From Rhodopseudomonas palustris (GTDB taxonomy: Bacteria > Pseudomonadota > Alphaproteobacteria > Rhizobiales > Xanthobacteraceae): DNA of 64,000 bases. Below, one piece after another: positions 45,073 to 54,846 of the stretch. The translations under genes and the position numbers were made by a program. How positions within the stretch are numbered: position 1 is the first letter of the stretch; each line of letters begins with the position of its first letter. The notes under the pieces are model-generated. The model was not told the DNA's origin and made no database searches. It worked only from the letters and a program-made list of their open reading frames with translations. Location of the stretch: contig NZ_CP019966.1 in the NCBI RefSeq assembly GCF_003031265.1, positions 496,001 to 560,000 of the forward strand, written 5' to 3'.

Positions 45073-48000
45073 TTAGTCCTTGCGGCCGGCGGTGAGTTGC
45101 TCCTTCAGCGCGGCGAGCTTGGCAAATGGCGAATTCGGATCCATCGGCCGGTCGCGCTCACGCGGGGCGCTGGAATGCACCTGCCGGTGCGAGCCGCCCT
45201 GGTTGTCGCGGCCACCCTTCGGCCCGCCCTGATACTTGTCTTGGAATTTGTCGCGGCCCTTGAAGCGCTCGCGCGGCGGCCGTCCTTCGCCGGAAGCCTC
45301 GCGGCGCCCGCCTTCACCTTCCTGATCGCGCCGATTGCGACGGAAATCACCCTTGCCGCGGCCTCCACCACGGTCACCCTTGGCTTCGGCCGCTTCGCCT
45401 TCAGTCGCGCCGGCAGGAGCGCCGTGCTGCGGACGATTGCGATGGCGGTTACGATCGTGACGCGGCCGATGCTCGTCGGAGCGTCCACCTGGACGCCAGA
45501 CTTCGACCAGCTCCGGCTCCGCCTTGGCGGCCGGCGCTGCTTCGGCGCCGGCAGCTTCGGACGAAGCTTCAGCTGTGGTCGCTTCGGTTGCGGTGGCCTC
45601 GCCGGCTTCAGCAGCGGGCTGCTCCGCAGTCTCGGTGTTGGTGGCGTCCGCAACCGGCTCCGCTGCAACAGCTACAGACTGCTCGGCGACGGGCTGCTCA
45701 GCGACGGGCTGTTCGTCGGCACTCGGCGCAGCCTCGGCAGCCTCGCCGTCGGCCGGCGACGGCTCGAACGCGATCGCGCCGGCCAGGATGGCCTGATCTT
45801 CAGCCGACATTTCGGTCGTGCTCGCCGCCTCGGTCGAGGCCGGAGCCGCCGCTTCGGCAGCTTTCGGCGTCTGGGGCAACGCCGGGCGCCGCTCCATGCG
45901 GTATCCGAGCGCCTTCAAGATCGACGCGAAGTCTTCACCAGCCGAACCGGTCAGCGACGTCATCGCCTGGGTGACGACGAAGCTGCGGCCGTCGAAGGCA
46001 CCCGCCGGCTTTTCGCCGGGCGCGCCTTCGCGCCACGCCAGCGCGGGCCGGATCAGGTCGGCGAGACGTTCGAGAATGTCGACGCGGACGGCGCGTTCGC
46101 CGCACAGCCGGTAGCCCAGCGTGCGGTAGGCATCGCGATCCAGCGCCTTGTCGGCCGGGAACGAGGTGCGGCCGCTGCCGGCGAGATGCTGCGCGCTGGA
46201 CAGCGCGGCAAGGTCGACATTGTCCTGCTTCTGCGCCCACAGCAGCGAGGCAAGCGCTCGCGCCGCCGGCTTCAGCAGCGAGGGGAAATAGATGTGGTAG
46301 GCGCCGAACCGCACACCGTATTTGCGCAAAGTCGCGCGCGACGGCTGGTCCAGATCCTTCATCTCGGTGGCGATCTTGGCGCGCTCCAGCACGCCGAGCG
46401 CCTCGATCAGCTGGAAGGCGATGCCGCGGGCAATGCCGCTGACATCCTCGGCTTTGCCGAGTTCGAACAGCGGTCCGAGGATCTTTTCGACATGGGTCTT
46501 GAGCCACAGGTCGAGACGGGTCTGCACCGCTTCGCGCGGCGCGCCGGCCAGACGGTCGTCGGCGATGATCCGCAGCCGCGGCCGCAGCACGTCGTCCGAG
46601 CCCACCAGCCGCGCAACCGCATCGCCGGTCCAGCGAATGGTCCCGTCGGAGGTCAGGATGAACTGATCGTCTGGTGCGTTCGACAACTTCTCGGCGCGCG
46701 CGTCGATTTCGCCGGCTAGCGCTTTTTGCGCCGTCGCCTGCAACGCCTTCGCATCCGAACCGGCCTCGGCCGCGTCGGGCGCAAAGGTGAAGCCATCGAG
46801 CCGGCCAATTACGTGGCCCTCGACGATCACCTCACCAGTCTTGCCAATTTCCGTATTCAACATCGTGTTTTCCCGCAGGCGGCGCATCAATACACTGGTC
46901 CGGCGATCGACGAAACGTTCCGTGAGCCGTTCATGCAACGCATCTGACAATTTATTTTCAACGTCGCGCGAGATGCCCTGCCAGTGTTCGGGGTCGGCGA
47001 GCCAATCCGGCCGGTTGGCGACGAAGGTCCAGGTGCGGATTTGCGCAATTCTCGCGGAAAGCGTGTCGATACCGCCGTCGGTGCGATCCGCCTGATCGAC
47101 CTGGGCAGCGAACCAGCTATCCGGTATCCGCCCCTTTTGCATCAAGAACCGGTACAGCGTGATCACTAGCTCGGCATGAGCCGCTGGTGCGATCTTACGG
47201 TAGTCCGGGACCTGACAGACATCCCATAGCCGCTCCACCGCGGCTTTGCCCTGCGCGATTTCGCGCACCTCGGGGTCGCGGGCAACGTGGTCGAGCACGC
47301 GGAGATCCTCGGCGACCGGGGCGCGCGTCAGCGCCTCGTGCCGGGGCGACTCCGCCAGCGACACCTGCAGCGCGCCGAGCGAGGCGAAATCCAGCTCGGC
47401 GTTGCGCCATTGCAGCATCTTCACCGGTTCAAAGCTGTGATTTTGCAACGCGTTGACGAGCTCGGGCTCGAACGGCGCGCAGCGCCCGGTGGTGCCGAAG
47501 GTGCCGTCCCGGGTGGCGCGGCCGGCGCGCCCGGCGATCTGTGCGAATTCAGGCGGGGTCAGGCGGCGAAACTGATAGCCGTCGAATTTGCGGTCGGACG
47601 CGAACGCGACGTGGTCGACGTCGAGGTTGAGCCCCATGCCGATTGCATCGGTGGCGATCAGGTAATCGACGTCACCGGACTGAAACATCGCCACTTGGGC
47701 GTTGCGGGTGCGCGGGCTCAGCGAGCCCAGCACCACTGCGGCACCGCCGTGCTGGCGCTTGATCAATTCGGCGATCGCATAGACCTCGTCGGCCGAGAAC
47801 GCCACGATCGCGGTCCGTCGTGGCTGACGGGTCAGCTTGCGGTCGCCGGCATATTCGAGCTGCGACAGCCGCGGCCGGGTGACGATGCTGGCGCCCGGCA
47901 ACAGCCGCTCGATCATCGGCCGCATCGTCGCGGCGCCGAGCAGCAGCGTCTCGTCGCGGCCGCGCCGGCGCAGAATCCGGTCGGTGAAGACGTGGCCGCG

Positions 48001-48345
48001 CTCGAGGTCGGCCGCGATCTGGATTTCGTCGACCGCCAAGAACGAGACGTCGAGATCGCGCGGCATCGCCTCGACGGTCGAGACCCAGTAGCGCGGCTTG
48101 GAGGGTTTGATCTTCTCTTCGCCAGTGACCAGCGCGACGGCGTTGGCGCCGACCTTGTCGACGATCTTGTTATAGACCTCGCGCGCGAGCAGCCGCAGCG
48201 GCAGACCGATAAGGCCCGACGGGTGCGCGACCATCCGCTCGATCGCCAGATGCGTCTTGCCGGTATTGGTCGGGCCTAGCACCGCGGTCACGCCGGCGCC
48301 GGGGACGCGGTCATTGGTAAACGCTTCAGGGTACAGGTTGGGCAT
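45073..48345 (-). CDS. SUV3-like DExH-box RNA helicase with long disordered tail
   Basis: 1090-residue helicase of the group related to mitochondrial SUV3. Walker A is GPTNTGKT (residues 24-31), and the DExH-type motif II is DEIQ (106-109), as in SUV3 proteins. RecA domain 2 has IATDAIGMGLNLDVD and the QIAGRAGRATRDG arginine finger motif VI. After about residue 810 the protein becomes disordered: an Ala/Glu-rich stretch with imperfect repeats (EQPVAEQPVAEQSVA) and then about 120 residues rich in Arg, Gly, Asp and Gln ending GRKD. In mitochondria the enzyme feeds an RNA degradosome. A clustered S4-domain protein supports an RNA role. Confidence 0.9.
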   Translation of the reverse strand: MPNLYPEAFTNDRVPGAGVTAVLGPTNTGKTHLAIERMVAHPSGLIGLPLRLLAREVYNKIVDKVGANAVALVTGEEKIKPSKPRYWVSTVEAMPRDLDVSFLAVDEIQIAADLERGHVFTDRILRRRGRDETLLLGAATMRPMIERLLPGASIVTRPRLSQLEYAGDRKLTRQPRRTAIVAFSADEVYAIAELIKRQHGGAAVVLGSLSPRTRNAQVAMFQSGDVDYLIATDAIGMGLNLDVDHVAFASDRKFDGYQFRRLTPPEFAQIAGRAGRATRDGTFGTTGRCAPFEPELVNALQNHSFEPVKMLQWRNAELDFASLGALQVSLAESPRHEALTRAPVAEDLRVLDHVARDPEVREIAQGKAAVERLWDVCQVPDYRKIAPAAHAELVITLYRFLMQKGRIPDSWFAAQVDQADRTDGGIDTLSARIAQIRTWTFVANRPDWLADPEHWQGISRDVENKLSDALHERLTERFVDRRTSVLMRRLRENTMLNTEIGKTGEVIVEGHVIGRLDGFTFAPDAAEAGSDAKALQATAQKALAGEIDARAEKLSNAPDDQFILTSDGTIRWTGDAVARLVGSDDVLRPRLRIIADDRLAGAPREAVQTRLDLWLKTHVEKILGPLFELGKAEDVSGIARGIAFQLIEALGVLERAKIATEMKDLDQPSRATLRKYGVRFGAYHIYFPSLLKPAARALASLLWAQKQDNVDLAALSSAQHLAGSGRTSFPADKALDRDAYRTLGYRLCGERAVRVDILERLADLIRPALAWREGAPGEKPAGAFDGRSFVVTQAMTSLTGSAGEDFASILKALGYRMERRPALPQTPKAAEAAAPASTEAASTTEMSAEDQAILAGAIAFEPSPADGEAAEAAPSADEQPVAEQPVAEQSVAVAAEPVADATNTETAEQPAAEAGEATATEATTAEASSEAAGAEAAPAAKAEPELVEVWRPGGRSDEHRPRHDRNRHRNRPQHGAPAGATEGEAAEAKGDRGGGRGKGDFRRNRRDQEGEGGRREASGEGRPPRERFKGRDKFQDKYQGGPKGGRDNQGGSHRQVHSSAPRERDRPMDPNSPFAKLAALKEQLTAGRKD

Positions 48346-48647
48346 TTCGAGTGGATTTCTGCGTGGTCGCGGTCAGATATGTGTCACATCGCGACGCCGC
48401 AGCAATCGCCGATTAAGGGCTGGAACGAGTCCGGAACGAAACGCGGCCGAATCGCTGACTCGTTCTGAGTCGGGAGTGGCTGACGCAATATGTCGTACAG
48501 GGCTCAGCCGCGCACTCAAGATCAGGTGAAAAGACAGGCCATCATCCTCTTCGCCCGGGTGAGCTCTCCGCGGTTCATGCGTTCCGCGATTCCGACGGGA
48601 GTCAACATGATTCAACGCCGCCGATCACAGGCAGGCGGGGCCGCGCT
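48346..48647. other. 302-nt intergenic region upstream of the helicase
   Basis: No convincing gene. An 11-bp palindrome ATGTGTCACAT lies at 48379-48389, 34 bp before the helicase start, and could be a regulator site, but one such palindrome is expected by chance in this amount of DNA. The DUF3108 gene ends at the far side on the same strand; no clear terminator hairpin is seen. Confidence 0.45.
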
Positions 48648-49517
48648 CTATTGCGTGCGTGACGCCGACTTCGGAGGTGCGGCCTGGGTGATGAATTGCG
48701 TTGCTTCCAGCATTGCGTTGCCGACCGGCGTCGGGATCTTCAGCCGAAAGGGCGCAAGCACACGGGTGCCGGCGATCGGCGCCAGCCAGACTTCCATGTC
48801 GCGCTGTTTGATCAGGTATTTGATCGCGGCGCGATCCGGGATGTAGCCCGACACCGGGTTGAAATACACCGCACAGACCAGCGCTGGCCCGCGATAGCCT
48901 TTTTCGGCCTTCACCGTCTCGGTACGCTTGTATTCCATCCGCAGATCGTAGCGCATGCGGCCGTCGAAGATCGGCGTCGACACCCGGCAGGAGTCCGGGC
49001 TCAGCACGTCGCCGGTGCCCGGCACGCGCAGGAACGACGCCGTCATCGGATCGATCACACCACGGCGATGCGCGTCCGTCACCGGGATGCGGTCGTCGTC
49101 CGGTGGCGGCTCGGGCTCGATGCTCGACTCTTTGACGTTGCCGTTCGCGAGCGTGATGCGGATGGTTTCGGTTTTCTTACCGCCCGTGATGCTGGCCATG
49201 TAGTTGCCGGGCACCAGCTGGCCATTGATCACTCGGCCCTGCGCTTCGCCGCGGCCGTGGCCACTGGAAAACGCCTGCATCACGCCGGAGGTCGTCCCGG
49301 TCGCCGATGCCGAATAGAAATCATCGTCGACCTGGATCACCCAGGCGCCCTTGCCGACCTCGATCCCCGCGAGGGAGGCCTCATAGCGGGCGTCGAGCTT
49401 GCCCTGAGCAGCCGCAGGAACAGCCGTCAGCACCGCGGCGACAGCCAGCAGCCCGCCCAGACCCGCGTACCGGGTCCACGTGGGAATGACAGTGGCAATA
49501 TGGCTGCTGATGTTCAC
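48648..49517 (-). CDS. Exported DUF3108-domain protein
   Basis: 289-residue secreted protein. A signal peptide covers about residues 1-38 (GLGGLLAVAAVLTAVPAAAQG). The rest is a DUF3108 domain (YEASLAGIEVGKGAWVIQVDDDFYSA; later RYDLRMEYKRTETVKAEKGYRGPALVCAVYFNPVSGYIPD). The family is periplasmic and of unknown function. It is divergent from rpmB. Confidence 0.9.
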   Translation of the reverse strand: MNISSHIATVIPTWTRYAGLGGLLAVAAVLTAVPAAAQGKLDARYEASLAGIEVGKGAWVIQVDDDFYSASATGTTSGVMQAFSSGHGRGEAQGRVINGQLVPGNYMASITGGKKTETIRITLANGNVKESSIEPEPPPDDDRIPVTDAHRRGVIDPMTASFLRVPGTGDVLSPDSCRVSTPIFDGRMRYDLRMEYKRTETVKAEKGYRGPALVCAVYFNPVSGYIPDRAAIKYLIKQRDMEVWLAPIAGTRVLAPFRLKIPTPVGNAMLEATQFITQAAPPKSASRTQ

Positions 49518-49707
49518 GAACGATGTCCTGCCTGGCGCGGAGGCGCCGTCGATGGGTCAACTCGCACCGGGCCGATTTGTTGGTGTCGGAACCGATTACG
49601 TCCTTTATATGGTGCCAGATGCTTGATGGTGCGCGCAAATCCGCGTATCGCCGGCACCTAACGGCAGTTCCCGATTCGGCATTTTCGGGTTCCGGCGCAG
49701 CCGTCGC

Positions 49708-49736
49708 TTGACGCTGCGCGCCAGCCCTTTTATAGG
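49708..49736 (+). promoter_or_regulatory. Sigma-70-type promoter of rpmB
   Basis: TTGACG (49708-49713), a 17-nt spacer and TATAGG (49731-49736). Transcription should start near 49743, giving a 5' leader of about 75 nt that contains a short ORF. Confidence 0.75.
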
Positions 49737-49760
49737 TCCGCGGTTCCTGAAAACGGACGA

Positions 49761-49802
49761 ATGATGAAGCCCCGCGCCTGCTGGTGGGCCGGCGGGGGAT
49801 GA
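49761..49802 (+). CDS. Candidate leader peptide upstream of rpmB (13 aa)
   Basis: A 14-codon ORF reading MMKPRACWWAGGG-stop in the rpmB leader, beginning about 18 nt after the predicted transcription start and ending 15 nt before the rpmB ATG, next to its AGAGGA ribosome site. It has a plausible GGA upstream. Six G-C pairs (49770-49775 with 49792-49797) form a hairpin whose loop holds the adjacent Cys and Trp-Trp codons. This looks like a translational-attenuation leader, but one sequence cannot show that it is translated or conserved. Confidence 0.4.
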   Translation: MMKPRACWWAGGG

Positions 49803-49817
49803 CAGAGGATTTTCGCC

Positions 49818-50123
49818 ATGTCTCGGCGCTGCGAACTGACCGCCAAGGGTGCCCAGGTCGGCCACAAGGTCAGCCATTCGAACATCAAGACCAAGCGGCG
49901 TTTCCTGCCCAACCTGGTCAACGTCACTTTCCTGTCGGACGCGCTCGGCCGCGCGGTGCGGCTGCGCGTTTCGACCAACGCGCTGAAGAGCGTCGACCAC
50001 CGCGGTGGCCTCGACGCCTACCTGCTCAAGGCTCGCGACGCCGAGCTGTCGCCGAAGGCGGTGGAGCTGAAGCGCGCGATCGCCAAGAAGACGGCTGGCG
50101 CGCCGGTTGCCGCGGCGAGCTGA
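49818..50123 (+). CDS. rpmB: Large ribosomal subunit protein bL28
   Basis: 101-residue ribosomal protein L28. The N-terminus [22 protein letters not shown] and the following [14 protein letters not shown] are the family signature, with the longer C-terminus common in alphaproteobacteria. It is monocistronic, with a good promoter and a short leader ORF upstream. Confidence 0.97.
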   Translation: MSRRCELTAKGAQVGHKVSHSNIKTKRRFLPNLVNVTFLSDALGRAVRLRVSTNALKSVDHRGGLDAYLLKARDAELSPKAVELKRAIAKKTAGAPVAAAS

Positions 50124-50445
50124 TCGCCGCTTCGCCAGTTCAGGCCTGATTGAGATTTCGGCGGCCGGGTCGTTCGACCCGGCCGTTTTGTCGTGCGTGC
50201 TGGTCCGGACGGGCTGCCGCAGGTCCCTGCGTGGCCACCGGCATTCGAGGGTGCGATATCCCGGTATCACTACCAGGAATATACCTTCGTTCGAATCACG
50301 TACTTTCCCGAGGTGACGGAGCGATCGGCCGATCGCACAACTTCTTCACGTCGGTCTGATCGCCCATTCGAGCGCATACCGCAGCATAAGCCGCCGCCGT
50401 CGCTCTTCCATGCGCGCCGGTGCGGTCGCCATCGCAGGGGCCTTC

Positions 50446-53400
50446 ATGAAACTGTCGACCCGGCTGACCCTCGCCATGGTAGCGCTGGTTCTGGTGACCA
50501 CCGCGGTCCTCGGATTTCTCAACTACCAGAACGTCGTCGATCTGGTGATGCCGCGGGCGCTGATGCGGCTACACACCCACGCCCAGCTCAACGCTTTGCT
50601 GATCGAGACGTCGCTCCAGAGCACCCACGCTGATGCAGTCGGGGCGCAATCCTCAGCGGCGTTGCGCGATCTGCTCACCGCCCGGCGTGACAGCCTGCAA
50701 ACCACCGGCGAGGAGCCGGCGAACTGGCGTAAGCGCATCGAAGCCCGTTTCATCGCCGAGCTGGTGGCTAAGCCGAGCTGTGCAATTCTGCGCGTGATCG
50801 GCCCGGAGGACGGCGGCCGCGAACTGGTGCGGGTCGATCGGCTCGGTCCGAACGGCAGCATTCGGGCTGTGCCGCAGTCCGAGCTGACCCGCCGCGGCGA
50901 TCGCACGTACGTCAAGGAAGGCATGGCGTTGCCGCCCAACCGGGTGGCGATGTCGAAGGTCGAGCTGAACAAGACTGCGACCGGACTCGAGACTCCCTAT
51001 GTGCCGACGGTACGGACCATGGCGCCGATCGACGGGGCCGATGGCACGCGGCTCGGTCTGCTCGTCATCAATACGGATCTGAGCGGGACGCTCGAGCGGA
51101 TCCGCGAGAGCTCCGACGGCAGTAATATCATCTACGTCGTCAATGCCGATGGCGATTACCTGCTGCATCCCGATCGGTCGCGCGAATTCGGGTTCGACCT
51201 CGGCAAACTAAGCCGCATCCAAGACGACTTCCCGCGGATGTCCGAACTGCTGCTTCTGCGCAAGGGCGGCGATACGCCGACCCTGGTCGCGGATAGCGCC
51301 GGCGAACGCTTCGGCGCCGGGTGGGACTGGGCCGAGTTGCCGAACGGGCCGAGGCTCGCGGTGGTGGAAATGCGGCCCTACGTGTCGCTGACGTCGGTGC
51401 AAACGGCGGTGCGGAATTCCACCATCCTCGGCGGTACCGTGGCGATCCTGGTGGCGATGCTGATGGCGTTTCCGCTGGCGCGCTCGCTCACCCGTCCGTT
51501 GGTGCGGATCACCAATTCGATCGTGGCGTTCTCATCAAGCGGCGTGCCGGTCGAGGTGAAGACCGGCGGTGGCCACGAGATCAACATGCTGGCCGAAGCC
51601 TTTACGCGGATGGCGTCGGAATCGCAGCGCAAGGCGGTGGCGCTGGCCTCCGAGGTGGAGCAGCGTTCGCGGATCGCCGAAGTGCTGCAGAACACCATCG
51701 ACAACATGGTCGATCCGGTGCTGGTCGCCGATGCCAACGGCTTGGTGATCCTCACCAACCCGGCGGCACGCGAAACCTTCGGTCAGCTGTCGGGGGTCGG
51801 CGTGCTCAACACCACCCGTTCGTTCGATCGGTTCGATGCGGACGGCAATCCGATGGCGCAGGATCAGTCGCCGCTGCTCCGCGCCTTTCGCGGCGAGACC
51901 ATCATCAATTTCGAGTTCGCGGTGCAGCCGATCGGTTCGGAGCGTCGGTCCTATCTGATCGCCAACGGCCGCCCGTTGCGGAACGAAACCGGCGAGATAC
52001 AGGGCGCCGTGATGGTGTATCACGACATCACCAAGACCAAGAAGGCTGAGGACGCGCTTCGCCGCAGCGAGCAGATGTCGCGTGCGATCATCGATACGGC
52101 GCTCGACGCGTTCGTGCAGCTCGATGCGCTGGGGCGGATCACCGATTGGAGCCCGCACGCCGAGTCGATGCTGGGCTGGAGCCGCGAGGAAGCGATCGGT
52201 CAGGATTTCGGCGAGCTGGCGCTCCCGCCGGATCAAACCAGAGAAATCAAGACGGGTTATCGACGCTTCATCGAAGCGATCGAACACGACATGAGCGTGA
52301 TTCAGGGGCATCGCATCGAGATCGAAGCGGTCCGGCGCGACGGCTCACCGATCGCGCTCGAAGTCTCGATGACGGCGCTGCCGGTCGAGGGGCGTTTCGT
52401 CGTCAACGTCTTCATGCGCGACCTGACCGAGAAGATCGCGTTCGAAGAGCAGCTGCGGCAGTCGCAGAAGATGGAGTCGATCGGGCAGCTGACCGGCGGC
52501 ATCGCCCACGATTTTAACAACATGCTGACGGTGATCACCGGCACCATCGATATCATCAGCGACGGTGTCGCCGACCAGCCGCATCTGGCGGCCATTGCCA
52601 AGCTGATCAGCGAAGCCGCCGATCGCGGTTCGGAGCTGACCCGTCTGTTGCTCGCCTTCGCGCGCAAGCAGCCGCTGCGGCCCGACGAGACCGAGGTCAA
52701 CGCGCTGCTGTCGGGTTTGCAGAGCCTGCTGCGGCCGACGCTCGGCGAGCCGATCGAAGTCGAGACCGTGCTCGCGCCCGACACATGGTCGATCTATGTC
52801 GATCGCGGCCAGCTTGAATCGGCCCTGGTCAATCTCGCGGTGAATGCACGCGACGCGATGCCGAAGGGCGGCAAGCTCACGATCGAGACCAGCAACGTTG
52901 TGGTCGATCCAGATCTCGGTAAGCGGTTCGGTGATCTGGCGCCGGGCGACTACGTGATGATCGCGATTACCGATTCCGGCTGCGGCATTCCGGAGTCGAT
53001 CCGCAGCAAGGTGTTCGATCCATTCTTCACCACCAAAGAAGTCGGCAAGGGCACCGGCCTCGGCCTCAGCATGGTGTACGGCTTCATCAAGCAGTCCGGC
53101 GGACACATCACGCTGGACAGCGAGGAGGAGCAGGGCACGACGTTTCGGCTATATTTGCCGCGAGCCCAGATCCAGGTCGACGCCGAGGCCGCACCAGCCA
53201 TCGAGCAGAACGCGATCGGTGGTACCGAGACGATCCTGGTGGTCGAAGACGACGCCATGGTCCGCAGCTACGTCAACGCCCAGCTCAAGAGCCTCGGCTA
53301 CACCACGCTGTCGGTCGGTAACGCCGCCGCAGCCCTGTCGATCGGCGAGAGCGATACCGCATTCGATCTGCTGTTCACCGACGTGGTGATGCCCGGCCCG

Positions 53401-53670
53401 ATGAATGGCGTGCAACTCGCGGCCGAGATGATCAAGCGTCGGCCGGGGCTCAGGGTGCTGTACACCAGCGGTTATTCGGAGAACGCGCTGATCCATAATG
53501 ACCGGATCGACTCCGATGTGCTGCTGCTGTCGAAGCCGTATCGGCGCAGCGATCTCGCCCGGATGATCCGCCGTGCCCTGGCGACCGCCCAGGAGGCCGA
53601 AGCGGCGCGATCGACCGCCGCCGCCGAGCCGCCCAAGCCGAGCAGGGCCGCAGCGGCACGGCCGGCCTGA
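50446..53670 (+). CDS. Hybrid sensor histidine kinase with PAS domains and receiver
   Basis: 1074-residue membrane hybrid kinase. An N-terminal helix (LTLAMVALVLVTTAVLGFL), a periplasmic sensor of about 310 residues, a second helix (STILGGTVAILVAMLMAFPLA) with a HAMP-like linker, two PAS regions (from VEQRSRIAEVLQNTIDNMVD and from SEQMSRAIIDTALDAFVQLD), then the HisKA box with phospho-His at about residue 688 (GGIAHDFNNMLT), an HATPase with VNARDAM, DSGCGIP and GTGLGLS, and a C-terminal receiver with phospho-Asp at about 979 (TDVVMPGPMNG). The signal is unknown and no output regulator is adjacent. ATG 50446 has AGGGG; an ATG 12 codons earlier is possible. Confidence 0.92.
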   Translation: MKLSTRLTLAMVALVLVTTAVLGFLNYQNVVDLVMPRALMRLHTHAQLNALLIETSLQSTHADAVGAQSSAALRDLLTARRDSLQTTGEEPANWRKRIEARFIAELVAKPSCAILRVIGPEDGGRELVRVDRLGPNGSIRAVPQSELTRRGDRTYVKEGMALPPNRVAMSKVELNKTATGLETPYVPTVRTMAPIDGADGTRLGLLVINTDLSGTLERIRESSDGSNIIYVVNADGDYLLHPDRSREFGFDLGKLSRIQDDFPRMSELLLLRKGGDTPTLVADSAGERFGAGWDWAELPNGPRLAVVEMRPYVSLTSVQTAVRNSTILGGTVAILVAMLMAFPLARSLTRPLVRITNSIVAFSSSGVPVEVKTGGGHEINMLAEAFTRMASESQRKAVALASEVEQRSRIAEVLQNTIDNMVDPVLVADANGLVILTNPAARETFGQLSGVGVLNTTRSFDRFDADGNPMAQDQSPLLRAFRGETIINFEFAVQPIGSERRSYLIANGRPLRNETGEIQGAVMVYHDITKTKKAEDALRRSEQMSRAIIDTALDAFVQLDALGRITDWSPHAESMLGWSREEAIGQDFGELALPPDQTREIKTGYRRFIEAIEHDMSVIQGHRIEIEAVRRDGSPIALEVSMTALPVEGRFVVNVFMRDLTEKIAFEEQLRQSQKMESIGQLTGGIAHDFNNMLTVITGTIDIISDGVADQPHLAAIAKLISEAADRGSELTRLLLAFARKQPLRPDETEVNALLSGLQSLLRPTLGEPIEVETVLAPDTWSIYVDRGQLESALVNLAVNARDAMPKGGKLTIETSNVVVDPDLGKRFGDLAPGDYVMIAITDSGCGIPESIRSKVFDPFFTTKEVGKGTGLGLSMVYGFIKQSGGHITLDSEEEQGTTFRLYLPRAQIQVDAEAAPAIEQNAIGGTETILVVEDDAMVRSYVNAQLKSLGYTTLSVGNAAAALSIGESDTAFDLLFTDVVMPGPMNGVQLAAEMIKRRPGLRVLYTSGYSENALIHNDRIDSDVLLLSKPYRRSDLARMIRRALATAQEAEAARSTAAAEPPKPSRAAAARPA

Positions 53671-53694
53671 AACAGCGAAGTCGCGCTTAGCCGC

Positions 53695-54822
53695 TTAGTC
53701 GGCTTCCAGCGTGAATTGCAGCAGCAGGGTTCGCTGCAGCATCGAGAAGTTATCGTCCGACACCATCGTCAGCACGATCGCGCCGCCGGCATCGACATGG
53801 ACGTCGAGCCCTTCCATGTTGTCGATCTCGTTGCCGAGGTCGGCCTCGAAGATCGCCGGGCCATCCACGGTTGCGCCCGGGACGATCGTGCTCAGTGCTA
53901 TCCGCCGGATGCGGATATGCACGCCCTCGAACCAGGAGAATTTGCGCTCGAGGACCAACAGCTCGCCGCCCGGCAGCAGCGCGGCGTCGGAGATGTCGTA
54001 GTTGGCGGTCCGGCGAACCGAGAACTGACCGGGAGATTTGCCGCCGATCAGGAAGCCGATGGTGTTGCGCTCGGCATCGAGGCCGCGTTCGGAGAGCGCG
54101 ATCAGCGTGCCGGCCAGCGAATGCGGCTTCGGAACCACCAACAGCGATTCGATGCCCTTGTTGTTGGGGAGCTTGCGCAGCGCTGGTGGCACCGCGATCG
54201 GCTGGCCGCGCGCGCGGATGCCGTCGCGGCCGAAGTCGAACTTGACGATCTGGTTGACGCGCTCGAAGCCCACATAGGCTGTGCCGCCGTCAAACGCGAG
54301 CGACTCGCTGTCGTACCACTTACGTGAGCGCAGCGGCATGCCGTCGGGGCCTAGCAGCGGCGCCGCTTCGACGTCGGCAAGACCGCTCAGCGCCGTTCCG
54401 TCATAGACGATGCGGCCAGTGAACCAGGTCGCCTTGTCGCTGATCGCGACGAACCGCTCGCCGCGTGGATCAAGCCGCAACGCCGACAGCCCGCCGAAGC
54501 CGCGGAAGCCGGATGTGAGGATCAGGCCGCTGCGAAACTGCAGTGCACCGAATTGGCGATGGGCGCGATCGCGCAGGTCGAAGTGATCGATCGGGCGGGC
54601 CCGCACCTCGATCGAACGCGGTGCCGGCGGTGTCAGGTCGTCGGCTTCGACAGGCTTGGCCTGCGCCAACGCCAGGGTCGGCGCGAAACCGGCCAAGGCC
54701 GCGGCGCCGCCCAGCGACAAGCCGGCCGCAAGCAACTTGCGGCGCGTCGTCGGGGCGAAGTCCGCTACGGTTGTCGCCGTGGGATCGCTCCCCTTCCCAG
54801 CCTCGCCCCGCGGAGCGTTCAT
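53695..54822 (-). CDS. Tat-exported esterase/phytase-like protein
   Basis: 375-residue periplasmic protein. A twin-arginine-type signal is visible (TTRRKLLAAGLSLGGAAALAG...ALAQA, about residues 26-54). The mature part matches the phytase-like/esterase-like beta-propeller family (FGGLSALRLDPRGERFVAISDKA; WYDSESLAFDGGTAYVGFERVNQI; NKGIESLLVVP; EGLDVHVDAGGAIVLTMVSDDN). It starts 24 nt after cobT on the same strand and is probably co-transcribed with cobST, although a role in cobalamin synthesis is not evident. Confidence 0.87.
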   Translation of the reverse strand: MNAPRGEAGKGSDPTATTVADFAPTTRRKLLAAGLSLGGAAALAGFAPTLALAQAKPVEADDLTPPAPRSIEVRARPIDHFDLRDRAHRQFGALQFRSGLILTSGFRGFGGLSALRLDPRGERFVAISDKATWFTGRIVYDGTALSGLADVEAAPLLGPDGMPLRSRKWYDSESLAFDGGTAYVGFERVNQIVKFDFGRDGIRARGQPIAVPPALRKLPNNKGIESLLVVPKPHSLAGTLIALSERGLDAERNTIGFLIGGKSPGQFSVRRTANYDISDAALLPGGELLVLERKFSWFEGVHIRIRRIALSTIVPGATVDGPAIFEADLGNEIDNMEGLDVHVDAGGAIVLTMVSDDNFSMLQRTLLLQFTLEAD

Positions 54823-54846
54823 CGGCTCATCTCAGCCTGAGAGCGC

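Noticed and set aside
48379..48389. ATGTGTCACAT upstream of the helicase as a Crp/FixK-type site
   Set aside because: Too short and not matching TTGAT-N4-ATCAA or the full Crp consensus.
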